Part shown: in pieces, positions 1 through 5,097 of the stretch
Numbering within the stretch: the stretch's first letter is position 1
Layout: every line of letters begins with the position of its first letter
DNA from: an uncultured Oscillospiraceae bacterium
GTDB lineage: Bacteria > Bacillota > Clostridia > Oscillospirales > Oscillospiraceae
DNA: 5,097 nt
Reading direction: 5' to 3'
Assembly: GCA_900756495.1 (NCBI GenBank)
Contig: CAAEKI010000070.1
Span: 1 to 5,097, forward strand
Translations under genes and position numbers: made by a program
The notes under the pieces: model-generated
The model's input: the letters and a program-made list of their open reading frames with translations, nothing else
Told to the model about the DNA's origin: nothing
Database searches by the model: none

Positions 1-722
1 CTCCGCTCCGGCCTGTGCAGGCGGCCGCCCCCGGCGGGACGCCCGCCGACCAGGCTCTGGCATCAGCGCTGGAAAAACTCGGATGCACGGTCTATCGGAC
101 GCCCAAGCCCGGAATTCCTGCTTTTCAGGCAGAGCACGGCGGCTTCCGCCTGCGCGCCTGGGATGAGGAAGGAGAGGCGGTGGAGGCTGAGGTGCTGCTG
201 GCGGTGGTGGCCTCCATTGAGTGCGAGCGGGGAGGAGGCCCCATTGCAGTCCAACCGGCCGCTCCGGCTGCTCTGGACATCCTGGCCGCAGGTTACCATA
301 CCACAGCCCTCCGCCTGGGCAGGGATGGCCCGGAGGCGGAGGCGCGGTATGAGGCCCTTCCGTGGATGCGGGACGCCGTCTTTGCAGCCTGCCGGATCTG
401 CGCCCGAATGGGGATTACCGGGGAGCGGCTGCGCGCACTGACTGGAAAAGTTCCGCGCTTTTGTACCGCAGGACGGGAGGTCCCGCTGCGCGGAGATCGA
501 GGGGCGGTGATGCAGGCTCTGGCGGGAGACCGCCATGCCGCCCAGCCTGCCGGAGAGGGGCTGCGTCTTCAGGCAGGGGCGGGGTGGGTGTACGTTACGC
601 CTCTGGCCCGCCGGGCCGCGCTTAAGGTGGTCGCCGAAGGACCTGACCTGGAGATTGCGCAGGAATTGTGCGATTTTTATGTTGAGAAGGCGAGAAAGCT
701 GGACGGAGGCCGGGCCCAGTAA
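1..722 (+). CDS. C-terminal part of a phosphoglucomutase/phosphomannomutase-like protein (5' end outside window)
   Basis: The frame is open from the left edge to a TAA at 720-722. A GTG at 15-17 could be read as a start, but no ribosome binding site precedes it and the frame is open upstream, so this is probably a truncated longer gene. About 240 residues are visible. The order of blocks recalls domains II to IV of the alpha-D-phosphohexomutase family: an 'RAWDEEGEAV' strand-turn where active enzymes carry the metal loop, then a short 'PWMRDAVFAACRIC' helix, a 'VPLRGDRGAVMQAL' segment, and near the end 'GWVYVTPLARRAALKVVAEG' followed by a helix, as in the phosphate-binding C-terminal domain. 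Active members have D-G-D-x-D-R in the metal loop; it is not recognisable here, and the usual R-P-S-G-T-E-P segment is replaced. In Firmicutes such degenerate domains are often fused behind a sugar-phosphate nucleotidyltransferase; that domain would lie outside the window. Family assignment is by remembered pattern only; an unrelated hypothetical protein remains possible. Confidence 0.6.
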   Translation, partial: PLRPVQAAAPGGTPADQALASALEKLGCTVYRTPKPGIPAFQAEHGGFRLRAWDEEGEAVEAEVLLAVVASIECERGGGPIAVQPAAPAALDILAAGYHTTALRLGRDGPEAEARYEALPWMRDAVFAACRICARMGITGERLRALTGKVPRFCTAGREVPLRGDRGAVMQALAGDRHAAQPAGEGLRLQAGAGWVYVTPLARRAALKVVAEGPDLEIAQELCDFYVEKARKLDGGRAQ

Positions 723-732
723 GGGCCGGGCG

Positions 733-783
733 CTCCCCAAACGGGGAGGGGGGTCTGCAGAGACGGCGCTCTGCAGACCTCCT
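733..783 (+). terminator. Strong hairpin after the first gene, possible terminator without U-tract
   Basis: The arms 748-762 and 769-783 pair over 15 bp (core GGTCTGCAGAG with CTCTGCAGACC, extended by G-C and G-U pairs) around a 6-nt loop. A smaller hairpin directly before it (CTCCCC at 733-738, GGGGAG at 743-748) shares one base with it, and a 5-bp one follows at 786-800. The position, 11 to 26 nt after the stop codon, suits transcription termination or 3'-end protection. No run of T follows, so intrinsic termination is uncertain. Confidence 0.45.
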
Positions 784-818
784 GCTCCTCTGGCGGAGGA
801 TTCATACAAAAATAAAGG

Positions 819-847
819 TATACTTTTCCGGAAAAGCGTGGTATAAT
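819..847 (+). promoter_or_regulatory. Extended -10 promoter of the RNase J gene
   Basis: A perfect TATAAT lies at 842-847 and is preceded by TG at 839-840 with one base between, which makes an extended -10 box. The hexamer 17 nt upstream (TATACT, 819-824) is a poor -35, as is common for extended -10 promoters. Transcription would start near 853-855, giving an untranslated leader of about 205 nt before the RNase J ATG at 1061. No other good promoter is visible between the two genes. Confidence 0.65.
823..836. promoter_or_regulatory. 14-bp perfect palindrome between -35 and -10, candidate operator
   Basis: CTTTTCCGGAAAAG reads the same on both strands and fills most of the spacer of the RNase J promoter, ending two bases before the TG of the extended -10. 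A dimeric regulator bound here would block RNA polymerase. The left nine bases (CTTTTCCGG) recur exactly at 944-952 in the transcribed leader, with CCGGAAAG at 963-970 as the opposing half. No known regulator is recognised from the sequence. Confidence 0.4.
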
Positions 848-872
848 AATACAACTTTTTATATGGCTTTAT

Positions 873-887
873 GTGCGTTTTACGCAC
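873..887 (+). other. Small leader hairpin near the predicted transcript 5' end
   Basis: GTGCGT (873-878) pairs with ACGCAC (882-887) around a three-base TTT loop. It would form about 20 nt from the predicted transcription start. A hairpin so close to the 5' end could protect the mRNA against 5'-end-dependent decay, including by RNase J itself; that role is inference. Confidence 0.4.
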
Positions 888-936
888 TTGAATAAGGCAG
901 GACACGGTTTGAATAGAGCGCGGAGACGGCGAGGGG

Positions 937-994
937 CCGTCCCCTTTTCCGGCGAGGCAGGGCCGGAAAGGGCGGACGGAATCGCCCTTGTTTT
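937..994 (+). promoter_or_regulatory. Two mutually exclusive hairpins in the RNase J leader, candidate attenuator
   Basis: Structure A is a long stem. CCGTCC (937-942) pairs with GGACGG (974-979), and after a bulged C973, 943-952 pairs with 963-972 over ten further pairs, leaving a 10-nt loop. Structure B pairs AAGGGCG (968-974) with CGCCCTT (983-989) around an 8-nt loop and is followed by GTTTTGTTGTG, a broken U-tract, so B resembles an intrinsic terminator. A and B both use 968-974, so they cannot coexist; this is the layout of an antiterminator/terminator switch. It matches no riboswitch class I recognise, and no T-box or ribosomal-leader signature was seen. Base pairing is seen directly; the regulatory role is inference. 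Confidence 0.45.
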
Positions 995-1039
995 GTTGTG
1001 CTCCCGTGTCGGTACATACCCAAGATCAAAATGACAAAG

Positions 1040-1045
1040 AAGGAG
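1040..1045 (+). promoter_or_regulatory. Ribosome binding site of the RNase J gene with long spacing
   Basis: AAGGAG lies 15 nt before the ATG at 1061, longer than the usual 5 to 9 nt. A 4-bp hairpin (GTGT 1045-1048 with ACAC 1053-1056) lies between them and could shorten the effective distance. The alternative in-frame ATG at 1031 and GTG at 998 have no such site in front, so 1061 is preferred. Confidence 0.6.
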
Positions 1046-1060
1046 TGTTACAACACTACA

Positions 1061-2719
1061 ATGGCAGAAAAATTAAAAATCATATCCCTGGGCGGTCTCA
1101 ATGAGATAGGAAAGAATCTCACCGTCTATGAGTATGGCGGGGACATGATCGTAGTGGATGTGGGGATGGGGTTCCCCGACGACGACATGTACGGCATCGA
1201 TGTGGTGATCCCCGACTTTACCTACCTCATCAAGAACAAGGACCGGATTCGGGGCATTTTCCTGACGCATGGCCATGAGGACCACATCGGTTCCCTGCCC
1301 TATCTGCTTCGGGACGTACAGGCCCCCATTTATGCTACCCGGATGACCGCCGGATTGGTCAAGCTCAAGCTGGAGGAGCACCGCCTGGCGGATAGGACCA
1401 AGCTCATCACCTGTGAATGCGGGGAAATTGTCAGGGCGGGGAAGTTTTCTGTGGAGTTTATCCACGCCAACCACTCCATTGCCGACGCGGTGTGCTTTGC
1501 CATCAAATGCGGCGTAGGCACCTGTATCCATACCGGAGACTTCAAGATCGATCCCACTCCCATTCAGGGCGGTATGATTGATCTGGCCCGCCTGGGACAA
1601 CTGGGCAAGGAGGGGGTGTTGGCACTTCTGTGCGACTCCACCAACGCCGAGCGCCCCGGTTTTACCAAGAGTGAGCGCAGCGTAGGCGCCTCCTTTGACG
1701 CGCTGTTCCGGGGCTGCGAGTCCCGGATTATCGTTACGACCTTCGCCTCTAACGTAGACCGTATTCAGCAGATCATCGACGTAGCCGCCCGTTATGGCCG
1801 CAAAGTGGCGGTTACCGGGCGATCCATGGAGAACGCCATGAAGGTATCCACAGAGCTGGGATACATGAAGGTGCCCGACGGCGTGGTAGTGGATATCAAC
1901 CATATCAAGAGCCTGCCCAAGAATAAGATCTGTATCATTACCACGGGGAGCCAGGGGGAAACCATGTCGGCCCTGACCCGCATGGCCTACTCCACCCACC
2001 GCCAGGTGGACATCCAGGCCGGTGACCGGGTGATCATCTCGGCCTCCGCCATTCCGGGCAATGAGAACGCCATTGGGAGCGTGATCAACGAGCTCTACCG
2101 CAAGGATGCCGAGGTGGTAAACGAGCGGGAGGCGGCGCTTCACGTCTCGGGTCACGCCTGCCAAGAGGAGCTGAAAATTCTCCATGCCCTGGTAAAGCCC
2201 AAGTTCTTCATCCCTGTCCACGGAGAACAGCGTCATCTGAAGACTCATGCCAAGCTGGCTCAGTCCATGGGGATGGATCCCCGCAATGTCATCATCAGCG
2301 ACATCGGAAAAGTGATCGAGCTTACCCCGGGATCTGCCAAGCTCAACGGCACAGTCCCTGCGGGGAGAGTTTTTGTGGACGGCTACGGCGTAGGAGATGT
2401 GGGGGCGGTGGTCCTGCGGGACCGCAAGCATCTGGCGGAGGACGGTATGATTGTGGTCGTAGTGTCCATGTCGGGAGAGGACGGCAGCGTGGTCTCCGGT
2501 CCCGATATCATTACCCGCGGCTTTGTCTATGTTAAGGAGTCCGAGGGGCTGATGGAGGAACTGCGCAGGGTGGCGGTAAACGCCCTGGAGAACTGCCAGC
2601 GGGAAGGATCTACGGACTGGGCCGCCATCAAGTCTGAAATCAAGGGAGACCTCTCCAACTTCCTTTATAAAAAGACCAAGCGCAACCCCATGATTTTACC
2701 TGTTATTATGGAGGTTTGA
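1061..2719 (+). CDS. rnjA: Ribonuclease J (metallo-beta-lactamase/beta-CASP RNase)
   Basis: The product is a 552-residue cytoplasmic RNase of the RNase J family, the usual length (B. subtilis RNase J1 is about 555 aa). The family joins 5'-to-3' exonuclease and endonuclease activity and acts in mRNA decay and rRNA/RNA maturation. Visible motifs: the metal-binding H70-G-H72-E-D74-H75; H138 in the HANHSIAD block; D160 in HTGD; CDSTNAE at 191-197 opening the beta-CASP region; HVSGHACQEEL at 361-371 binding the RNA end; and H387 in PVHGEQRHL. The C-terminal segment ends in the family-typical RNPMILPVIMEV. The ATG at 1061 starts the family-like MAEKLKIISLGGLNEIGK; longer starts at 998 or 1031 only add unmatched residues. 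The gene has its own promoter and a structured leader, so it may be post-transcriptionally controlled. All catalytic residues appear intact. It could be the J1 or J2 paralogue; the symbol follows the more common J1 naming. Confidence 0.95.
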   Translation: MAEKLKIISLGGLNEIGKNLTVYEYGGDMIVVDVGMGFPDDDMYGIDVVIPDFTYLIKNKDRIRGIFLTHGHEDHIGSLPYLLRDVQAPIYATRMTAGLVKLKLEEHRLADRTKLITCECGEIVRAGKFSVEFIHANHSIADAVCFAIKCGVGTCIHTGDFKIDPTPIQGGMIDLARLGQLGKEGVLALLCDSTNAERPGFTKSERSVGASFDALFRGCESRIIVTTFASNVDRIQQIIDVAARYGRKVAVTGRSMENAMKVSTELGYMKVPDGVVVDINHIKSLPKNKICIITTGSQGETMSALTRMAYSTHRQVDIQAGDRVIISASAIPGNENAIGSVINELYRKDAEVVNEREAALHVSGHACQEELKILHALVKPKFFIPVHGEQRHLKTHAKLAQSMGMDPRNVIISDIGKVIELTPGSAKLNGTVPAGRVFVDGYGVGDVGAVVLRDRKHLAEDGMIVVVVSMSGEDGSVVSGPDIITRGFVYVKESEGLMEELRRVAVNALENCQREGSTDWAAIKSEIKGDLSNFLYKKTKRNPMILPVIMEV

Positions 2720-2728
2720 GGCGCTTGG
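2677..2728 (+). repeat. 52-nt direct repeat, copy 1 (3' end of the RNase J gene)
   Basis: This copy covers the last 13 RNase J codons (from the third base of a Thr codon), the stop codon and nine bases beyond. It matches 2811-2862 at 51 of 52 positions, with an offset of 134 nt. The copies differ only at T2701/C2835, the third base of the Pro547 codon, a synonymous change. The unit can also fold: CAAGCGC (2677-2683) pairs with GCGCTTG (2721-2727), and inside it 2684-2691 pairs with 2708-2716 with one bulged A, leaving a 16-nt loop that contains the one differing base. Confidence 0.95.
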
Positions 2729-2735
2729 TTCGGGA

Positions 2736-2796
2736 CCCGGCGAGAGCCGGGACGCGCACTTGCGCGGCGGCGAGCGGGAATTGACTTTCCGCCGCC
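2736..2796 (+). other. Three GC-rich hairpins between the repeat copies
   Basis: The first is CCCGGC (2736-2741) with GCCGGG (2746-2751) around a GAGA loop, a GNRA-type tetraloop. The second is CGCGC (2753-2757) with GCGCG (2762-2766) around ACTT. The third is GGCGGC (2766-2771) with GCCGCC (2791-2796), with an inner GGAA/TTCC pairing at 2777-2780 and 2787-2790; it shares base 2766 with the second. No ORF with a plausible start is present in this interval. It may be a small structured repeat element or 3'-end structure of the RNase J mRNA. No T-run follows. Confidence 0.5.
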
Positions 2797-2810
2797 AAGA
2801 AGAAAAATCA

Positions 2811-2862
2811 CAAGCGCAACCCCATGATTTTACCCGTTATTATGGAGGTTTGAGGCGCTTGG
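2811..2862 (+). repeat. 52-nt direct repeat, copy 2 (non-coding remnant of the RNase J gene end)
   Basis: This is a second copy of the end of the RNase J gene, lying 91 nt after the true stop codon. Read in the matching frame it again encodes the conserved C-terminus (KRNPMILPVIMEV) followed by TGA. It has no start codon of its own worth considering and is cut off upstream by a TGA at 2782-2784, so it is not a gene. A run of five A (2803-2807) before it matches A2669-2673 before copy 1, so weak similarity extends slightly to the left. The hairpin pairing described for copy 1 is retained. Confidence 0.95.
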
Positions 2863-2889
2863 CCTGTAAATAGGCAGTTGCCAAAGCAC

Positions 2890-2926
2890 AACTGTGCCCC
2901 CGAGCCTTTGGCTCGGGGGCACAGTT
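2890..2926. terminator. Bidirectional terminator between convergent genes
   Basis: A perfect 16-bp stem (2890-2905 with 2911-2926, core GTGCCCCCGAGC with GCTCGGGGGCAC) carries a 5-nt loop CTTTG. It is the strongest hairpin in the window and lies between the RNase J gene on the plus strand and the zinc-ribbon gene on the minus strand, ending 8 nt from the latter's stop codon. On the plus strand it runs into TTTATATCATTT. On the minus strand it is followed by TGTGCTTTGG, a weak U-tract. It probably ends transcription from both sides. Confidence 0.8.
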
Positions 2927-2934
2927 TATATCAT

Positions 2935-3915
2935 TTACCAGCTGCAACGGACGATACAAGTCAAGGTCTGCCCGTCCACCGTGCATGTGATGGTGGTAGT
3001 CCCTCTGCCGACAGCGGTCACTTTACCGTCGGAGCCGATCGTGGCCACAGAGGTGTTGCCAATGCTCCAGGAGGGGGTGGAACTGGTGCCGCTCACTTTC
3101 ATGGTGAAGGTCTGTCCTGCCGATTCGAGCGTAAAATCCTCCCGATTCAGTGAGAGGGAACCATTGGAGGAGCTACTACCGGAGGAGCTGGAAGCGGCAC
3201 CGCTGGTGACTCCGTTGCGGACGGTACAGGTCTGATTAGATGCCCCGGGCATGGAGGCCGTGATGGTGGCTGACCCGTTTTTTGTGCCGGGCGAAACCTT
3301 GCCGTTCTCATCCACAGAGACGATTTCAGGGTCGCTGCTGGTCCAGGTGATGGTTCCAGTGGTTCCAGCCGGAGTAAAGGTAACACCGATGGTTACCGGA
3401 TCAGGGTAGCTGTCATTCATGGTAAAGTCGGACTTGTCTAATGTAAAGCTGGTAGCTGTCTGGGTGACAGGTATGGTTTCAGACGGGGTGTCAGTAGGCT
3501 CCACGGTGGGGCTGGAGGTGGAATCCACGGGAGTAGTCTCATCGGGGATAACATCCGGACTGGGCGAGACCTCCTCCGTCGGAGGGGAGGTTGGATCAAC
3601 AGGGGGCACATTTCCCTTATCGACGAGGGGTTTGACAATGGAGATCACAATACAGACCGCCGCCACAATCAGGGCCAGCGAGATGACAGTGCCGATGATT
3701 TTCAGCGGCGATGGGCCGCCGCCGTAGCCGCCGCCCCGCGTGTTGGTGGACAACCGCTTGCCGCCGTTCCGGCGGCCGTCTTCCTCGGAACCGTCCGCAG
3801 CAGTGGGACGGCCGTCACAGAAGGGGCATCGTTTATAGGTAACGGCGTAATCCTCGCCGCAGATATCACAGTGAATGGTTTCCGCCCGTGTGCCGGTGCC
3901 TCGTCTGGCCGCCAT
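2935..3915 (-). CDS. Membrane-anchored zinc-ribbon protein with two BIG2-like Ig domains
   Basis: The product has 326 residues. A zinc ribbon is formed by C16-x2-C19 and C30-x2-C33, followed by a basic, Gly-rich stretch (about 48-67). One transmembrane helix spans about 71-95. A Thr/Pro/Ser/Glu-rich stalk follows (about 101-155), then two Ig-like folds of the BIG2 kind (about 156-233 and 253-323) joined by a Ser-rich linker (236-252). Each carries the BIG2-like pattern 'W-T/S ... S-V-D/A-T ... G-K-V ... G-x-x-x-I-T'. Positive charges before the helix suggest a cytoplasmic zinc ribbon and an external Ig part. The ATG at 3915 is preferred over the in-frame TTG at 3930 because GGAGG (3924-3928) lies 8 nt before it. 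The gene is monocistronic as far as seen, has its own promoter, and is divergent from the AAA+ gene. The exact function is unknown; surface binding or sensing is an inference from the architecture. Confidence 0.85.
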   Translation of the reverse strand: MAARRGTGTRAETIHCDICGEDYAVTYKRCPFCDGRPTAADGSEEDGRRNGGKRLSTNTRGGGYGGGPSPLKIIGTVISLALIVAAVCIVISIVKPLVDKGNVPPVDPTSPPTEEVSPSPDVIPDETTPVDSTSSPTVEPTDTPSETIPVTQTATSFTLDKSDFTMNDSYPDPVTIGVTFTPAGTTGTITWTSSDPEIVSVDENGKVSPGTKNGSATITASMPGASNQTCTVRNGVTSGAASSSSGSSSSNGSLSLNREDFTLESAGQTFTMKVSGTSSTPSWSIGNTSVATIGSDGKVTAVGRGTTTITCTVDGQTLTCIVRCSW

Positions 3916-3948
3916 CGGGATCGCCTCCAATTTTGTACTTTAAACAAT

Positions 3949-3977
3949 ATTCTACACGCTGCGGCCGAAACAGTCAA
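3949..3977 (-). promoter_or_regulatory. Promoter of the zinc-ribbon/BIG2 gene
   Basis: On the minus strand, TTGACT (3972-3977) and TAGAAT (3949-3954) are separated by exactly 17 nt, a near-consensus sigma-A-type promoter. Transcription would start near 3942, about 27 nt before the ATG at 3915. Confidence 0.75.
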
Positions 3978-4001
3978 CGCCAACACGAAAAAGATCAGTT
4001 A

Positions 4002-4062
4002 TTTTTAAAAAATTATGTAAACTTATGATGCTATTGATTCTTTTCGCGGATACGGATATAAT
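4002..4062 (+). promoter_or_regulatory. Promoter of the AAA+ ATPase gene with upstream AT tract
   Basis: TTGATT (4034-4039) and a perfect TATAAT (4057-4062) are 17 nt apart. Transcription should start near 4068-4070. TTTTTAAAAA (4002-4011) and neighbouring A/T-rich bases lie about 40-65 nt before the start, as an UP element would. The -10 box contains the ATG at 4061, so that in-frame ATG cannot be the start of translation on this transcript. Confidence 0.75.
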
Positions 4063-4096
4063 GAAACAACAGCCAGATCGGAAGAGGTGTTGCCGT

Positions 4097-5097
4097 GTGA
4101 AAGGGTCGCTGTCCGCTGCCGCAGTCCATAAGCAGTATGACGAGGGCATTTCGGCGTTCAAACGTCAGATTGCCGATCCCACGCTTCGCATGAAGTTTAG
4201 CCAGGAAGTGGACATATTTATGCGAGGGTGTGCTCTGGGGGTTTGGAGCCGGGATGGAGAAGCGGTCTCCACCCGCCATGTGGAGTATTATAACGCCATT
4301 TATAGCAAGGGCAACCAAGTACCCTCCGTACTCTTCTGGGAGCTGTCCACGGCGGTGAGTGAGTACCCAGGCTTTAAAGCTCCCACCTTCTTCCACCGTA
4401 TGCGGGCGGTGGACAAGGTGTCCGGCAGCAAACTCTCCCGCCGCTTTATCGACCTGATGACGCTGATGCTTCTGCTCTTTGCCGCGGTGGACGATGTGGT
4501 CAGCGAAGAGGAGGCCGGCTTTGTCAACCAGTGTGCCGACGCTCTGTCCGCCCTATGTGATCGGGATGGCCTCAAAGGGGAGAAGGCCCCGCTGGATGTC
4601 AATGATTTTGTGACTAGACGCCGTACCGCGCCGGAACAGAGAGAGAATTATTCTGCTGCCGGAGATACGGAGCGGCTGGAACCGGAGGTCCAGCCGCAGC
4701 CAGAGGCTGAGCCGGCTCCCTCATTGGAGGAGCTGCTTGCCGAGCTGGACGCCCTGTGCGGCCTAGACAAGGTAAAGGCGGATGTAAAGAGCCTTATTAA
4801 CTTGGTCAAGGTGCGCAGAATGCGCCAGGAGCACGGTCTTCCAGTCCCCCCGATGTCTCTCCACCTAGTGTTTATGGGCAATCCCGGCACCGGTAAGACC
4901 ACAGTCGCCCGGTTGCTGGCTAAAATTTACCACGCAATTGGGGTGCTGTCCAAGGGGCAGCTGGTGGAGGTGGACCGCTCCGGGCTGGTGGCCGGCTTTG
5001 TAGGGCAGACCGCCATCAAGACCAGCGAAGTCATCCAGAAGGCATTGGGTGGCGTTCTCTTTATCGACGAGGCCTATGCGCTGGCCAATCAGGAGAA
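4097..5097 (+). CDS. AAA+ ATPase of the CbxX/CfxQ/SpoVK type with TerB-like N-terminus (3' end outside window)
   Basis: The frame is open to the window end; 333 residues are visible. Residues 1 to about 172 form a mostly helical region. Within it, 117-158 (LMLLLFAAVDDVVSEEE and the following helix) resembles a TerB-like helical domain with its acidic 'D-D/G-x-V-S-x-E-E' turn. A Glu/Pro-rich linker (about 173-208) leads to the AAA+ core: GLDKVK at 222-227 (the family's lead-in helix), Walker A G261-N-P-G-T-G-K-T268, and Walker B VLFID324E325AYAL. Sensor and arginine-finger residues lie beyond the edge. CbxX/CfxQ and SpoVK relatives are hexameric remodelling ATPases. The GTG start is chosen because AGAGG (4083-4087) lies 9 nt upstream; the in-frame ATG at 4061 falls inside the promoter. 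Substrate and partner cannot be read from the sequence; the divergent zinc-ribbon gene is a candidate partner. A role in sporulation (SpoVK) is possible but not shown. Confidence 0.88.
   Translation, partial: MKGSLSAAAVHKQYDEGISAFKRQIADPTLRMKFSQEVDIFMRGCALGVWSRDGEAVSTRHVEYYNAIYSKGNQVPSVLFWELSTAVSEYPGFKAPTFFHRMRAVDKVSGSKLSRRFIDLMTLMLLLFAAVDDVVSEEEAGFVNQCADALSALCDRDGLKGEKAPLDVNDFVTRRRTAPEQRENYSAAGDTERLEPEVQPQPEAEPAPSLEELLAELDALCGLDKVKADVKSLINLVKVRRMRQEHGLPVPPMSLHLVFMGNPGTGKTTVARLLAKIYHAIGVLSKGQLVEVDRSGLVAGFVGQTAIKTSEVIQKALGGVLFIDEAYALANQE

Noticed and set aside
863..895. A possible 10-codon leader peptide (MALCAFYALE) at the start of the RNase J transcript
   Set aside because: The ATG is only about 10 nt from the predicted transcription start, has no ribosome binding site, and the peptide lacks the repeated codons typical of attenuation peptides.
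63..905. A 280-codon minus-strand frame over the first gene and the non-coding region
   Set aside because: It crosses the hairpins and the RNase J promoter and shows no domain. The plus-strand frame there has a plausible protein family match.
998..1060. Longer RNase J starts at GTG 998 or ATG 1031
   Set aside because: Neither has a ribosome binding site, 998 lies at the end of the terminator-like hairpin tail, and the extra residues do not fit the family's N-terminus.
1073..2431. A 452-codon open frame on the minus strand across the RNase J gene
   Set aside because: It lies wholly antisense to a gene with intact catalytic motifs. Its translation is low in complexity and rich in His/Gly/Asp with no recognisable domain, as expected from the codon bias of the opposite strand.
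2677..2862. The paired 52-nt repeats as a CRISPR array or phage attachment site
   Set aside because: There are only two copies, one is coding sequence, and no cas gene, integrase or tRNA is nearby.
2878..3235. Plus-strand frames antisense to the zinc-ribbon/BIG2 gene
   Set aside because: They begin in or beside the terminator hairpin and mirror the repetitive Thr/Ser/Pro-rich gene on the other strand. No supporting ribosome binding site was seen.
4061..4096. ATG at 4061 as start of the AAA+ gene
   Set aside because: It overlaps the perfect -10 box and has no ribosome binding site, whereas GTG 4097 has AGAGG 9 nt upstream.

Overview
The window looks like chromosomal DNA of a fairly GC-rich Clostridia member, most likely Oscillospiraceae (the Flavonifractor/Intestinimonas kind of gut Firmicute). 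This rests on an RNase J with a Firmicutes-type ending, strong AGGAGG-like ribosome binding sites, sigma-A-like promoters in short AT-rich islands between GC-rich genes, and a CbxX/SpoVK-type AAA+ ATPase. The taxonomic placement is inference; no rRNA or other marker is present.

Layout. (1) Bases 1-722 (+) are the 3' part of a gene whose start lies outside the window. Its product resembles the last domains of a phosphoglucomutase/phosphomannomutase-like protein, apparently with the catalytic metal loop eroded. (2) Bases 723-1060 are non-coding. They hold a strong hairpin without a U-tract, an extended -10 promoter with a perfect 14-bp palindrome beside it, and a roughly 200-nt structured leader with two mutually exclusive hairpins. 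(3) Bases 1061-2719 (+) encode a full-length ribonuclease J (552 aa), the best identified gene here. (4) Bases 2677-2862 hold a 52-nt direct repeat (51/52 identical). The first copy is the 3' end of the RNase J gene with its stop codon; the second lies 134 nt downstream, and GC-rich hairpins sit between them. (5) A strong hairpin at 2890-2926 separates the convergent RNase J gene from the next gene. (6) Bases 2935-3915 (-) encode a membrane protein with a cytoplasmic zinc ribbon, one transmembrane helix, a Thr/Pro/Ser stalk and two bacterial Ig-like (BIG2-type) domains. (7) Bases 3916-4096 are an AT-rich divergent promoter region with a good promoter on each strand. (8) Bases 4097 to the window end (+) begin an AAA+ ATPase of the CbxX/CfxQ/SpoVK type, with a TerB-like N-terminal region; it is cut off just after Walker B.

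The genes do not form one pathway. RNase J is a global RNA-processing enzyme with its own promoter and possibly a self-regulating leader. The zinc-ribbon/BIG2 protein and the AAA+ ATPase share a divergent regulatory region and may be functionally linked. The oddest features are the duplicated RNase J gene end and the attenuator-like leader of that gene. No tRNA, rRNA, CRISPR array, transposase or clearly novel defence-like system is visible.
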